64,000 nucleotides of DNA from contig NZ_KB892461.1 in the NCBI RefSeq assembly GCF_000373805.1, positions 1-64,000 of the forward strand, in the 5' to 3' direction. This document shows positions 26,199 to 34,030 of this stretch, in pieces. How positions within the stretch are numbered: the stretch's first letter is position 1; each line of letters starts with the position of its first letter. Under the pieces are notes generated by a model, which was not told the DNA's origin, made no database searches, and saw only the letters and a program-made list of their open reading frames with translations. This DNA is from Corynebacterium pilosum DSM 20521 = CIP 103422. GTDB taxonomy: Bacteria > Actinomycetota > Actinomycetes > Mycobacteriales > Mycobacteriaceae. The position numbers and the translations under genes were made by a program.

Positions 26199-27605
26199 CT
26201 ACTTGTCGCCGAGCTTCGTGGTGTCACGAATCTCTGGCAACTCCTTGGCGTCCTTGTCGGTCGACTGCTTCAGCTTGCCCAAGCCGGTACGGCCGTGCAT
26301 CTGTTGGGAGGTCGTCGCCAAGTTATAGCGGCGAGGCGACAGGGCATTGAGGCCCCACGTGATCATAGAGACGAAACGATTGCGGAATCCCACCAGGAAC
26401 ATGACGTGAACAACCAGCCACATAATCCAGCCGATGAAGCCAGTGACTTCCACCTTGCCCATCTTCACAACGGCGGAGAAGCGAGACACGATCGCCATGG
26501 AACCCTTGTCGAAGTACTCGAAAGGCTCGCGCTCGCGTGGGTCCTGATCTTCCTCGACGAACGCCTTGATGGACTGAGCGGCATACTCGCCGGTCTGGAT
26601 GGCTACCTGGGCTACGCCGGGCAGGTTGTCCAGGCTCATCATGTCGCCAACCACATAGATGTTGTTAGTTTCGCCAACCAGAACCTGTGGGGTGACAGCG
26701 ACGCGGCCTGCACGATCGACCTCAGCGTTGGTTTGATCAGCAATCATCTTGCCCAGTGGCGATGCCTGCACGCCAGCGGACCAGATCTTCGTACCTGACT
26801 CGATCGTGACTTCCTCGTCGGTCTTGGTGTCACGGAAAGTCACGGTGTCTGCGTCGAGGTCGGTCACCATCGCGTTCAGACGCACGGTCACACCCAGCTT
26901 CTCAAGCTGGCGCTGTGCGTTGCGGCCTAGGCGCTTACCGAATGGGGGCAGGACTTGGGGAGCGCCGTCGAGCAGGATGATCTTCGCCTGGCTCGGCTCG
27001 AAGCTATCGTAATCGTCCTTGAAGGAACGGTTCGCCATTTCGGCGATCTGGCCTGCGATCTCCACACCGGTGGGGCCGGCGCCCACGATCACGAAGGTCA
27101 GCAGCCGCTCGACCTCAGCTGGATCCTGAGCTACTTCTGCGCGTTCGAAAGCGGTGATGATACGTGCACGCAGCTCAAGCGCGTTGTCCACGGTCTTCAG
27201 GCCTGGTGCGTGCTGCGCAAAGTGGTCGTTGCCGAAGTAGGACTGGCCAGCGCCGGCGGCGACGATCAAAGAATCATACTCAAAGCTGCGCTCGTACTGG
27301 CTGGAGTTAATGGAGACAACCTGGTCTTCAACGTTAATGTCGACGACGTCACCTTTAATCACACGCGCGTTCTGCTGCTGTGACAAGATCTGGCGGGTGG
27401 AGACGGCAATTTCACCAGAAGACAGGATGCCGGTAGCCACCTGGTAGAGCAGCGGCTGGAACAAGTGGTGGTTGGTGCGATCGATCAAGGTGACGTCGAC
27501 ATCGGCGTCTGCTAGTTCCTTCGCCGCAAAAATGCCACCAAAACCGGATCCAATAATGACGACGTGGTGGCGATTTCCTGGTGGGCGAGTGGGTGTGTGA
27601 GACAC
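26199..27605 (-). CDS. ndh: Type II NADH dehydrogenase
   Basis: 468 residues, the usual length for NDH-2 of Corynebacterium. The FAD Rossmann motif is HVVIIGSGFGGIFAAKEL (residues 14-31), the NADH Rossmann motif is FVIVGAGPTGVEIAGQIA, and a VYVVGDMMSLDNLPG-like FAD site follows (IYVVGDMMS). A hydrophobic segment near 375-400 anchors it to the membrane. It moves electrons from NADH to menaquinone without pumping protons. GTG start, inferred from the N-terminus MSHTPTRPPG. Confidence 0.94.
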   Translation of the reverse strand: MSHTPTRPPGNRHHVVIIGSGFGGIFAAKELADADVDVTLIDRTNHHLFQPLLYQVATGILSSGEIAVSTRQILSQQQNARVIKGDVVDINVEDQVVSINSSQYERSFEYDSLIVAAGAGQSYFGNDHFAQHAPGLKTVDNALELRARIITAFERAEVAQDPAEVERLLTFVIVGAGPTGVEIAGQIAEMANRSFKDDYDSFEPSQAKIILLDGAPQVLPPFGKRLGRNAQRQLEKLGVTVRLNAMVTDLDADTVTFRDTKTDEEVTIESGTKIWSAGVQASPLGKMIADQTNAEVDRAGRVAVTPQVLVGETNNIYVVGDMMSLDNLPGVAQVAIQTGEYAAQSIKAFVEEDQDPREREPFEYFDKGSMAIVSRFSAVVKMGKVEVTGFIGWIMWLVVHVMFLVGFRNRFVSMITWGLNALSPRRYNLATTSQQMHGRTGLGKLKQSTDKDAKELPEIRDTTKLGDK

Positions 27606-27782
27606 AGATAAAACTCCTTGTACAACAGTGTGATCCGCAATGTATTAAAAATTCGTCTTCATTCTACGGGCGATTTCCCGAATCGGCTGAAGACGGTCAT
27701 CTGCGATGATACGCTTCGCCATCGCAAGTGATGTCGACGCGCCTTACGAAGAATACCGCCCGTACTGGTTAAGGTGAAAAGC

Positions 27783-29099
27783 GTGACAGAAACTCCCCAC
27801 ACCCAAAGCATCGACGCCGCCGCGTGGCCCAGCGTCGCGCACGTACCTGATGGTTGGGGGATTCGCCTGCGCGCCCGCAGGTCAGAGGCCGCATTTGCGC
27901 GCGCCTGCGCTTCGGCAGGTCTCACGTTGGTGCCTAACGACGAGCAACCCACGCCAGACCTCGTCGTTAAGCACGAAGCTCTCTTTTCTCGTATCGCGGC
28001 GCACGGCTGGGTGGGGCTGGCGGAAGGATATCTAGCCGGGGAGTGGATGACCGAAACGCTGGAGACGCTTGTCGACGTTCTCGCCGCACTCCTGGCCGCC
28101 GATTACCACCCGAAGACGGCCCATGTTGATCCGGGAAGTGATTATCAGGGTGGGGAAGTGCCCCCTGAGCTCACCGAGCGGTATTCCGGTGATGGAATGA
28201 GCGCTTTTGCAGGCCGTTTCGCTACGGGCGTGCCGACGACGCAACGCATTAGCGTGCCTTCTCACGTTCGTGGCGCGGGCCGCGGTAGTGAACCGGCAAC
28301 GCATTTCGTCGATATCACGGAGATCAGCGACCCGCTGGACATCCGACGAGTGGATCTGGGGGACGCGCAGCGTCGTGCAGCCATGGAGCTTCTTGACGCC
28401 GTGGGGGCCGGAGCTGGAACTCATATCCTTGAGTACCCCTCGGCTGGGGGTGCCATCGCCATCGAAGCTGCGCGCCGCAACACCACGGTGGATGCCGTCA
28501 CCGCTGATCCGGACATGTTTGATGCACTGGATGAGCGGTTGACGTTTGCCGGTGTTGCAGACGCAGTTCATACCGAACTGATCGAACCGCCCATCTTTGC
28601 GCCAGGTCGCTGGCATGGGCGTTACGACGCAGTGGTCAGCGCCGAGAAGCTAGAGACGATTCCTGAGAATCAGCGCGCCAAATTTGTCTCAGCGGTGGAC
28701 AAGCTGGTTGCACCGGGCGGAAAGGCCGCGCTGCAGACTGTGACGGCGACTGAGCGATTTTCGCCCGCGGCTGGTGCGGCTGTGGAATCTCTTCGCGCGT
28801 TCATTTGGCCGGGGCTGAGTTATCCGCAGTCCGACGACGTGCACAAGCTTGTCGACCGGAATACCGGCCTGCGCGTGATCGGCCAGGTGCACGCGCCAGG
28901 ACATTTAATGTTATCGCTGAAGCTGCAGCGCGAGACATTTGTCAGTCAGCTTCGTGAGGCCGCCGCGGATGGTTTCGATGCGGTGTATCGCCGCCTGTGG
29001 TTGTGGCAGTTGGCGTTGCGTGAGGCGATGGCGCGGGAGGGCATGCTGGACGTCACGCAATTTACTCTGACGCATCGGCATCGGCGCGGCCTGCGTTAG
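27783..29099 (+). CDS. CFA-synthase-like SAM-dependent methyltransferase
   Basis: 438 residues. An N-terminal domain (about 20-120) of the cyclopropane/mycolic-type synthase family contains AHGWVGLAEGYLAGEWMT, typical of CFA synthases, followed by a methyltransferase domain (about 195-430). The SAM-binding loop is unusual: HILEYPSAGGAIAIEA where the family has a Gly-rich VLEIGxGWG. So SAM binding or activity may be altered. The start is GTG 27783, with AAGG nearby; GTG 27774 is an in-frame alternative. It ends 33 bp before the dif site. Confidence 0.75.
   Translation: MTETPHTQSIDAAAWPSVAHVPDGWGIRLRARRSEAAFARACASAGLTLVPNDEQPTPDLVVKHEALFSRIAAHGWVGLAEGYLAGEWMTETLETLVDVLAALLAADYHPKTAHVDPGSDYQGGEVPPELTERYSGDGMSAFAGRFATGVPTTQRISVPSHVRGAGRGSEPATHFVDITEISDPLDIRRVDLGDAQRRAAMELLDAVGAGAGTHILEYPSAGGAIAIEAARRNTTVDAVTADPDMFDALDERLTFAGVADAVHTELIEPPIFAPGRWHGRYDAVVSAEKLETIPENQRAKFVSAVDKLVAPGGKAALQTVTATERFSPAAGAAVESLRAFIWPGLSYPQSDDVHKLVDRNTGLRVIGQVHAPGHLMLSLKLQRETFVSQLREAAADGFDAVYRRLWLWQLALREAMAREGMLDVTQFTLTHRHRRGLR
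27961..27972 (-). repeat. Repeated 12-mer motif copy (A form)
   Basis: GCTTAACGACGA on the minus strand, antisense to the CFA-like gene, whose codons here read Val-Val-Lys-His. Confidence 0.9.
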
Positions 29100-29132
29100 C
29101 GGGTAGCGGTAGTGCCGGTCGCCCTCAACTTT

Positions 29133-29160
29133 AGTTGACATAATGTACATTATCGGACAA
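29133..29160 (-). other. dif: dif site, XerCD chromosome-dimer resolution site
   Basis: Read on the minus strand this is a 28-bp site made of TTGTCCGATAA (XerC arm), TGTACA (centre) and TTATGTCAACT (XerD arm). It has the 11-6-11 plan of E. coli dif and matches my recollection of the actinobacterial consensus (CCGATAA...TTATGTCAA). It sits in the 183-bp gap between convergent genes, and most genes to the right are on the minus strand, as expected at a terminus. Nothing else that I recognise lies in the gap. Confidence 0.88.
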
Positions 29161-29282
29161 TTATTGAAGCGAGGGTGCCCTAGGCGGGTTCTCCAGCGAA
29201 CGGCCCCCCCTTTGGCCAATTAACGTAACAGTGACTTAAAAGAGTGACCCTCCACTATGTCCGCAGAAAGCCACTTTTCGGC

Positions 29283-29987
29283 CTATTCCGCCCGAATCAG
29301 GTTCAGTCGCACATTCACTTCGCCTTCTTCGGCGATCTTCGCCGCAACGAACTCAGGCGACTCCACTCCGTAGTCCAAGCGGTTGATCGGAATGTCACCC
29401 GCGACGACAAGATTGTTCCCATCGCGCGCCACATCAAAAATCTGCGTAATCGAATTGGTCTCTCCGTGGATCGTCATATCGCCGGTCAGCTCCACCTGGC
29501 CCACGGTGCCATCTTCCGGTAGCCCGGAGACGTCCGCGGGCTCGGTGACCTTAAAGGTTGCTACTGGGAATGTGTCGGTGTGCAAGATCTTCATTCGTAC
29601 ATTTACGTCACGGTTGTCCCGGTCTGTGACGATATTGCCCATGCCGACCTCAATCTCTCCTTCAGTCAGCGTGTCATTCTCAATCACCACACCGCCGGAG
29701 ACGTCCTGGGTTGAGCCCGAGGTGCTCGTTCGCTCACCAGGCAAGACCTCGTCGAAAGTAAACCCAGCTGAGGTCGAATTGTGCCCGGCTCGCGTTGTCA
29801 CGGTCCACTCGCCATTCACATCGGTAACTGCGGGCTGGACCTGCTGTTCGTTGATACCTTCGGTTTTGACACCCCCGCCCATCGCCAAGGTATACACCAC
29901 GGGGCCAATGGCGACGGCGGCCAAGCCCAAGATGATGACAAGCGCTACCGCCAAGACTACCTTCGTGGTCGCGGTCATTTTCTGCAC
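29283..29987 (-). CDS. YceI family membrane-anchored protein
   Basis: 234 residues: an N-terminal transmembrane or uncleaved signal segment (about 8-35, VVLAVALVIILGLAAVAIG) followed by a YceI lipocalin-like domain. The domain shows GEWTVTTRAGHNSTSAGF, MKILHTDTFPVATFKVTEP and GDMTIHGETNSITQ. YceI domains bind long isoprenoid or fatty chains. It lies 5 bp after the small zinc-finger gene, so the two form an operon on the minus strand next to dif. Confidence 0.9.
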   Translation of the reverse strand: MQKMTATTKVVLAVALVIILGLAAVAIGPVVYTLAMGGGVKTEGINEQQVQPAVTDVNGEWTVTTRAGHNSTSAGFTFDEVLPGERTSTSGSTQDVSGGVVIENDTLTEGEIEVGMGNIVTDRDNRDVNVRMKILHTDTFPVATFKVTEPADVSGLPEDGTVGQVELTGDMTIHGETNSITQIFDVARDGNNLVVAGDIPINRLDYGVESPEFVAAKIAEEGEVNVRLNLIRAE

Positions 29988-29992
29988 GTTTT

Positions 29993-30331
29993 CTACCTCA
30001 GTTTCTCGATTTGTTTCGCCATGGACACCAACTCTTCACACAGGTGTTGAATCTCCGCGTGGGAAGCATTCTCAGAGCACGCCGTCGAAATATCTTCTGC
30101 GGCACAGCGTAGTGCATATAATTCGTCACGCAGCGATTCCGCTTTCTCCGGCGCCATTATTACCGCCTTTTGTGGGATGCCGGTACCGGTGATGTTATGC
30201 CGCTGCTCGTAGGCCCGTTGTTTGCACGCTGGGCTGCAGTATTTCCGCCGCCGGCCTCTCCCCTTCTGGACGGCCATCTCTCGCCCACACCACTGACAGG
30301 TGGGGCGCGAGTTGGTCTGGGGTTGTGTCAC
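29993..30331 (-). CDS. Small zinc-finger protein of unknown function
   Basis: 112 residues. The N-terminal zinc finger is CQWCGREMAVQKGRGRRRKY with CSPACKQRAYEQR (CxxC...CxxxC), and a C-terminal helical segment is rich in Glu/Ala/Cys. It could bind DNA or RNA through the basic finger, but no function is known to me. GTG 30331 is preferred: TAAGGT about 8 nt before it could be a -10 box of a leaderless mRNA. TTG 30340 and GTG 30337 are in-frame alternatives. Confidence 0.75.
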   Translation of the reverse strand: MTQPQTNSRPTCQWCGREMAVQKGRGRRRKYCSPACKQRAYEQRHNITGTGIPQKAVIMAPEKAESLRDELYALRCAAEDISTACSENASHAEIQHLCEELVSMAKQIEKLR

Positions 30332-30381
30332 GGACACCAACCTTAGCCCAACCGAGGGAACAAACTAAACAGCCCTACCGT

Positions 30382-30420
30382 TATAATGGGTAGACTGCCT
30401 GTACAGTGAAGCGAGCAGGC
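30382..30420 (+). promoter_or_regulatory. rbpA promoter -10 box and leader hairpin
   Basis: TATAAT (30382-30387) is a consensus -10. In the expected 5' leader GCCTG and CAGGC pair (30397-30420), forming a small hairpin before the Shine-Dalgarno GAAGGGATG. The leader structure might tune rbpA translation. Confidence 0.5.
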
Positions 30421-30448
30421 AACACTGATTTGAAGGGATGGATGCAAC

Positions 30449-30826
30449 ATGGCCGATCGCGTATTGCGCGGAAGCCGTATGGGTGCCGTCAGCTACGAGA
30501 CTGACCGCGACCATGATCTGGCACCACGTCAGATGGTCAAGTACAAGACTCCATCGGGTGAGATTTTCGATGTTCCTTTCGCGGATGACGCAGAAATCCC
30601 CGAAGAGTGGATGTGCAAGAACGGCCAGCTAGGCACCCTGGTCGAAGGCGAAGGCGTTGAGTCGAAGCCGACCAAGCCACCACGCACCCACTGGGACATG
30701 CTTCGCGAGCGTCGCTCCATCGAAGAACTGGACGTCCTTCTTGAAGAGCGTCTCGAGCAGCTGCGCAAGCGTCGTCGTCACGCGGCACGGATCGCCAAGG
30801 AGCAGCAACAGCAGCAGGAAAGCTAG
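30449..30826 (+). CDS. rbpA: RNA polymerase-binding protein RbpA
   Basis: 125 residues, the family length. The sequence MADRVLRGSRMGAVSYETD forms the disordered N-terminal tail, a core domain contains EIPEEWMCKNGQ, and a basic linker plus sigma-interaction helix follows (HWDMLRERRSIEELDVLLEE). RbpA binds RNA polymerase beta and group 1/2 sigma factors, stabilising open promoters in Actinobacteria. A poly-Gln run ends the protein. A motif copy and a terminator follow directly. Confidence 0.96.
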   Translation: MADRVLRGSRMGAVSYETDRDHDLAPRQMVKYKTPSGEIFDVPFADDAEIPEEWMCKNGQLGTLVEGEGVESKPTKPPRTHWDMLRERRSIEELDVLLEERLEQLRKRRRHAARIAKEQQQQQES

Positions 30827-30832
30827 GCGCGC

Positions 30833-30844
30833 GCTTAACGACGA
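30833..30844 (+). repeat. Repeated 12-mer motif copy (A form), intergenic
   Basis: GCTTAACGACGA, preceded by GC. Lies after the rbpA stop and 3 bp before the rbpA terminator stem. Confidence 0.9.
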
Positions 30845-30847
30845 ATA

Positions 30848-30890
30848 ACCCCGGGCGGCTCAACCGAAAAGAGCTACCCGGGGTAATTTT
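30848..30890 (+). terminator. rbpA terminator
   Basis: ACCCCGGG (30848-30855) pairs with CCCGGGGT (30877-30884), with a shorter GCTC/GAGC inner stem, then AATTTT. Converging ppm1 may use it as well. The 12-mer motif copy at 30833-30844 abuts its 5' side. Confidence 0.85.
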
Positions 30891-30898
30891 GTGCCCGT

Positions 30899-31903
30899 TT
30901 AAGAGTTCTTGCGCTTGGCGTAGTCGATATCGTGCTTGAGCAGTTTGGTGCCCTCGTCGACAAGCCCGGTCGCGGTCTCTGCCGTGTCCTTCACGGTACC
31001 CGGCACCTTGGCCAGCGGGGAATGGCGCACCTCATAGTCGGCGAGCTTGCCCAGCTCCGCAGTTAGCCCGACTGCGTCGCGGAACAGGTTCTTCGTCTTG
31101 CGTGGCAGGCTCGCCAGTGGCGAACGCTTCAGCTCGTACAGGGCGAAGTCCTTGGTGTAATTGGCGATCTCCGCCAGCTGAGCACCGCGGTGCTCCAGGC
31201 CCCATTTGGTCACCTCGGCCAGGGAATCCTTCGCGAAGCTTGCATCAAGCTTGGACTCCCCCAGCTCGCGCTCGGTGAACGTGATGGGCACCTCGCGCAC
31301 ATCGAAACCAGCCTGGATGGCGCGGAAGGCCAGCTCCACCTGGAAGATGTACCCCTTCTTCGACAGCTCGTCCAGGTCCAGCGTTTCCAGCACTTCACGA
31401 CGAATCGCGCGGTAGCCGGCGGTCATGTCCTTCACGTCACCTGAGAGCGCCAGGGAGATATAGAGGTTGCCGCCCTTGGACAGGATGTAGCGGTCCTTTG
31501 GCCAGTTGACCACCTTGCCACCGTCGACATAGCGGGAACCGATGACGAGGTCTCCGCCCTCCTCGATGGCCTCCAGCAGCAGGTGCAGCTGCTCGGGTGC
31601 GTGCGAGCCGTCAGCATCCATCTGGCAGAGCACGTTGTAGTCGCGTTCTAGGCCCCAATCGAATCCGGCGCGGTAGGCGCCAAGGAGGCCGCCTTTACCT
31701 TCGCGGTGGAGTACGTGGATGGAATCGTCGTCACGCGCCAGCTCATCGGCCTTCTCGCCGGTGCCATCGGGAGAGTTATCGTCGACGATGAGGACCTGGA
31801 CCTCTGGGGTGGCCTTGCGGACCCGGCCGACGATCAGCGGAAGGTTCTCCAGCTCGTTGTAGGTGGGGATGATCACGAGCGTTTCATCGCAGACCTTGGC
31901 CAC
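30899..31903 (-). CDS. ppm1: Polyprenol monophosphomannose synthase
   Basis: 334 residues. The GT2 domain occupies about residues 1-245: LVIIPTYNELENLPLIVG, DDNSPDGTG, and QMDADGSHAPEQ (the DxD-like metal site). It makes the lipid-linked mannose donor for lipoarabinomannan and protein O-mannosylation, at the inner face of the membrane. The remaining 90 residues are an extra C-terminal region with two similar blocks (YELKRSPLASLPRKTK and YEVRHSPLAKVPGTVK). GTG 31903 has GGAG 6 nt upstream; TTG 31924 is less likely. Partner lnt is upstream. Confidence 0.92.
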   Translation of the reverse strand: MAKVCDETLVIIPTYNELENLPLIVGRVRKATPEVQVLIVDDNSPDGTGEKADELARDDDSIHVLHREGKGGLLGAYRAGFDWGLERDYNVLCQMDADGSHAPEQLHLLLEAIEEGGDLVIGSRYVDGGKVVNWPKDRYILSKGGNLYISLALSGDVKDMTAGYRAIRREVLETLDLDELSKKGYIFQVELAFRAIQAGFDVREVPITFTERELGESKLDASFAKDSLAEVTKWGLEHRGAQLAEIANYTKDFALYELKRSPLASLPRKTKNLFRDAVGLTAELGKLADYEVRHSPLAKVPGTVKDTAETATGLVDEGTKLLKHDIDYAKRKNS

Positions 31904-31956
31904 GGTGACTCCAATCTTTGTCAAACATCTTCAAAAACTTACTAGCGAGAATTAGT

Positions 31957-33429
31957 TTACCCGCGCCGGCGCAGGATCACCGACGCGACCATCGCTAGGA
32001 CGCCAAGAGCGACGAGGATCCACTCCACATACTTGCCGTAGCGGGCCGAGAAAGTGATCGAATCACGCAGCGGCAACGTTTCGGTCAACGTATCTGCCTC
32101 GAAGATCTTAGTGTGCTGGGAGACGGTGCCGTCGGGGTGCACCATCGCCGACACGCCAGAGGTGGCCGCGACGACGAGCGCCCGGTCAAGTTCGATGGCG
32201 CGGAGGCGGCTCATCGCCAACTGCTGGTACGTCATGTCGGTAAAGCCGAAGGTGGCGTTATTGGTCGGCGTGGTCAAGATCTGGGCACCGTTGAGCACCG
32301 CGTCGCGGTAGGCTGCGTCGAAAGCGACCTCGTAGCAGGTGGCGATGCCAACGATGATGCCGCGCATCGACACGGTGCCGTCGCCGTTACCTGGCTGGAA
32401 ATTGCCGGCGGCATCGACATAGGGGGAAAAGAGGCGGAAGAACTCGCGCATCGGCATCGTCTCGCCGAAAGGCTGCAGGTAAATCTTGTGGTGATAGTCC
32501 CCCGGCCCGGTCTCTGGGTCGAAAACGACCATCGTGTTGCGTGGCCCCACATGGTCTTCGGTGATCGTTCCGACCAGTACCGGCGTGTCCACAGCGGCAA
32601 CGGCGTCGTCGATAAGCTCACGCGCCTGGGCGTCTGTAAAGGGATTGACGTCCGAGGAATTCTCGGGCCAAATCACGATGTCAGGCTCCGCGCCCGACGC
32701 GGCGAGCTCCTCCGTCACACGGGCATGATTGGCAAGCACGGCTCGGCGTTGCGCGTTGAAATCCAGGCCCATGCGCGGAACGTTGCCCTGGATCGCTGAG
32801 GCGGTGACCTCATCGGTGGTGTGCTCCGGGTTGTTCACACCCAGGCTTGCGATAAGGCCCAAGACGATGGGGACGATGACCGCCACCGCCCCTCCGACCT
32901 TCGAGGTACGGAAAAAGGCGACGATGCCACAGGCCACCAAGGCGGCCGCCAACGTCACCAGTGCGGGGCCTCCCCACGGCGCAAGAAACGCGAGCGGGCC
33001 GTTGATCTGGCCCCAAGCAAGACGCACCCACGAAAACCCGCCAAAGGGGAAGGAGGAACGCGCGAACTCCACCGCCAGGTAGATGAAGGGGAAAGCCACG
33101 AATCCCCAGCGGTGACGGGCAGCCCACGCACCGAAAGCCCCGGTGCCCAGCGCGTACAGCGCGCACGCGACCGCAAGGGCCACCCAGGGCAGCGGGCCGA
33201 CGAACTCACCAATCCACGGCAGCAGAAAGATATACAGCACAAACCCGTGGGCGAAGCCGAGGCCTGCCCCACCCCACCCGGTGGGCTTGTGACGGCCCCA
33301 CGGAATCAGGCTGGCGTACAGCAGCGCAATGCCGGCGATGCCAGCCCACCAGAATCCGTGCGGCTCGAAGGACCCGTAGGTGATAAAGCCGGAGAACGCC
33401 GCCAGAATTAGGCGCAGCACGTAGACCAC
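31957..33429 (-). CDS. lnt: Apolipoprotein N-acyltransferase
   Basis: 490 residues: six or so membrane helices in the first 210 residues and a periplasmic nitrilase-type domain. The catalytic triad is visible as Glu in WPENSSD, Lys in HKIYLQPFGE and Cys in IATCYEVAFD. It adds the third acyl chain to lipoproteins. In mycobacteria Lnt and Ppm1 are fused or neighbours; here they are separate, 53 bp apart. The GTG start follows the fxsA stop directly, so translational coupling is likely. Contains a motif copy at 32606-32617. Confidence 0.94.
   Translation of the reverse strand: MVYVLRLILAAFSGFITYGSFEPHGFWWAGIAGIALLYASLIPWGRHKPTGWGGAGLGFAHGFVLYIFLLPWIGEFVGPLPWVALAVACALYALGTGAFGAWAARHRWGFVAFPFIYLAVEFARSSFPFGGFSWVRLAWGQINGPLAFLAPWGGPALVTLAAALVACGIVAFFRTSKVGGAVAVIVPIVLGLIASLGVNNPEHTTDEVTASAIQGNVPRMGLDFNAQRRAVLANHARVTEELAASGAEPDIVIWPENSSDVNPFTDAQARELIDDAVAAVDTPVLVGTITEDHVGPRNTMVVFDPETGPGDYHHKIYLQPFGETMPMREFFRLFSPYVDAAGNFQPGNGDGTVSMRGIIVGIATCYEVAFDAAYRDAVLNGAQILTTPTNNATFGFTDMTYQQLAMSRLRAIELDRALVVAATSGVSAMVHPDGTVSQHTKIFEADTLTETLPLRDSITFSARYGKYVEWILVALGVLAMVASVILRRRG
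32606..32617 (-). repeat. Repeated 12-mer motif copy (T form)
   Basis: GCTTATCGACGA on the minus strand in lnt, read as Leu-Ile-Asp-Asp. Confidence 0.9.
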
Positions 33430-34020
33430 TTACTTGTCCTCGTCCTTGACAGAGTCAGAATCCTTCTTGGGATCCTGGAAATCTTCAGGGTCTAGGTCGC
33501 GGGTCCAGCGTTCGATCTCGTCGGCATCGATCACCATGTCTTCGGCGTCCCCGGCGCCCGTGTCCTGCGCCCCGTGCGAAGGGTGCGTCGGGTGGGCGGC
33601 AGCGGTGGATCCGCCGAAGGAGCCGTAGTGGTCGTGGCGTTTCGCCATGGGCGAATGCTCGTACACGCTTACCCCGAAGTTTTCGATGTCGCGCGTCAAT
33701 TTGGTTGCCACCGAGCGACGAATGATCGAGCGAGTGGGCCCGAACAGCAGAATCAAGCCCACAACGGAGCTGACGATGCCCGGGATCATGCTCATCGCCC
33801 ACCCCGCCATAATCAGGCCGGAGTCCCCCGCCACTTTGCCAGGCGTGTCCCTGCCGGATCGCGCGCGCAGCATCGTCGCGCGTAACGACGCGCTTCCTGC
33901 AAGACCGCCGACGAGCATGAGCCCCAGCACGAGCAAAATTGCCCAGCCATAGCCGATCCAGGCACCGACGGCGATGAACACCAGTGCTTCCAGAAACACG
34001 AACCCTAGCAGTAATCGCAT
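33430..34020 (-). CDS. fxsA: FxsA family membrane protein
   Basis: 196 residues. The first 130 match FxsA: MRLLLGFVFLEALVFIAVG, GLMLVGGLAGSASLRATML and ARSGRDTPG with four predicted membrane segments. The acidic, Asp/Glu-rich C-terminus (about 165-196) is cytoplasmic and unusual. FxsA proteins are linked to phage-exclusion suppression in E. coli, but the general role is unknown. ATG 34020 is chosen because it gives the family N-terminus; a longer in-frame extension has no similarity. Confidence 0.85.
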   Translation of the reverse strand: MRLLLGFVFLEALVFIAVGAWIGYGWAILLVLGLMLVGGLAGSASLRATMLRARSGRDTPGKVAGDSGLIMAGWAMSMIPGIVSSVVGLILLFGPTRSIIRRSVATKLTRDIENFGVSVYEHSPMAKRHDHYGSFGGSTAAAHPTHPSHGAQDTGAGDAEDMVIDADEIERWTRDLDPEDFQDPKKDSDSVKDEDK

Positions 34021-34030
34021 GTGGGTAACA

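Noticed and set aside
29125-29138. Palindrome TCAACTTTAGTTGA next to dif as a separate operator
   Set aside because: Its right half is the XerD arm of dif and both flanking genes end here, so a promoter operator is not needed; only the dif call is kept.
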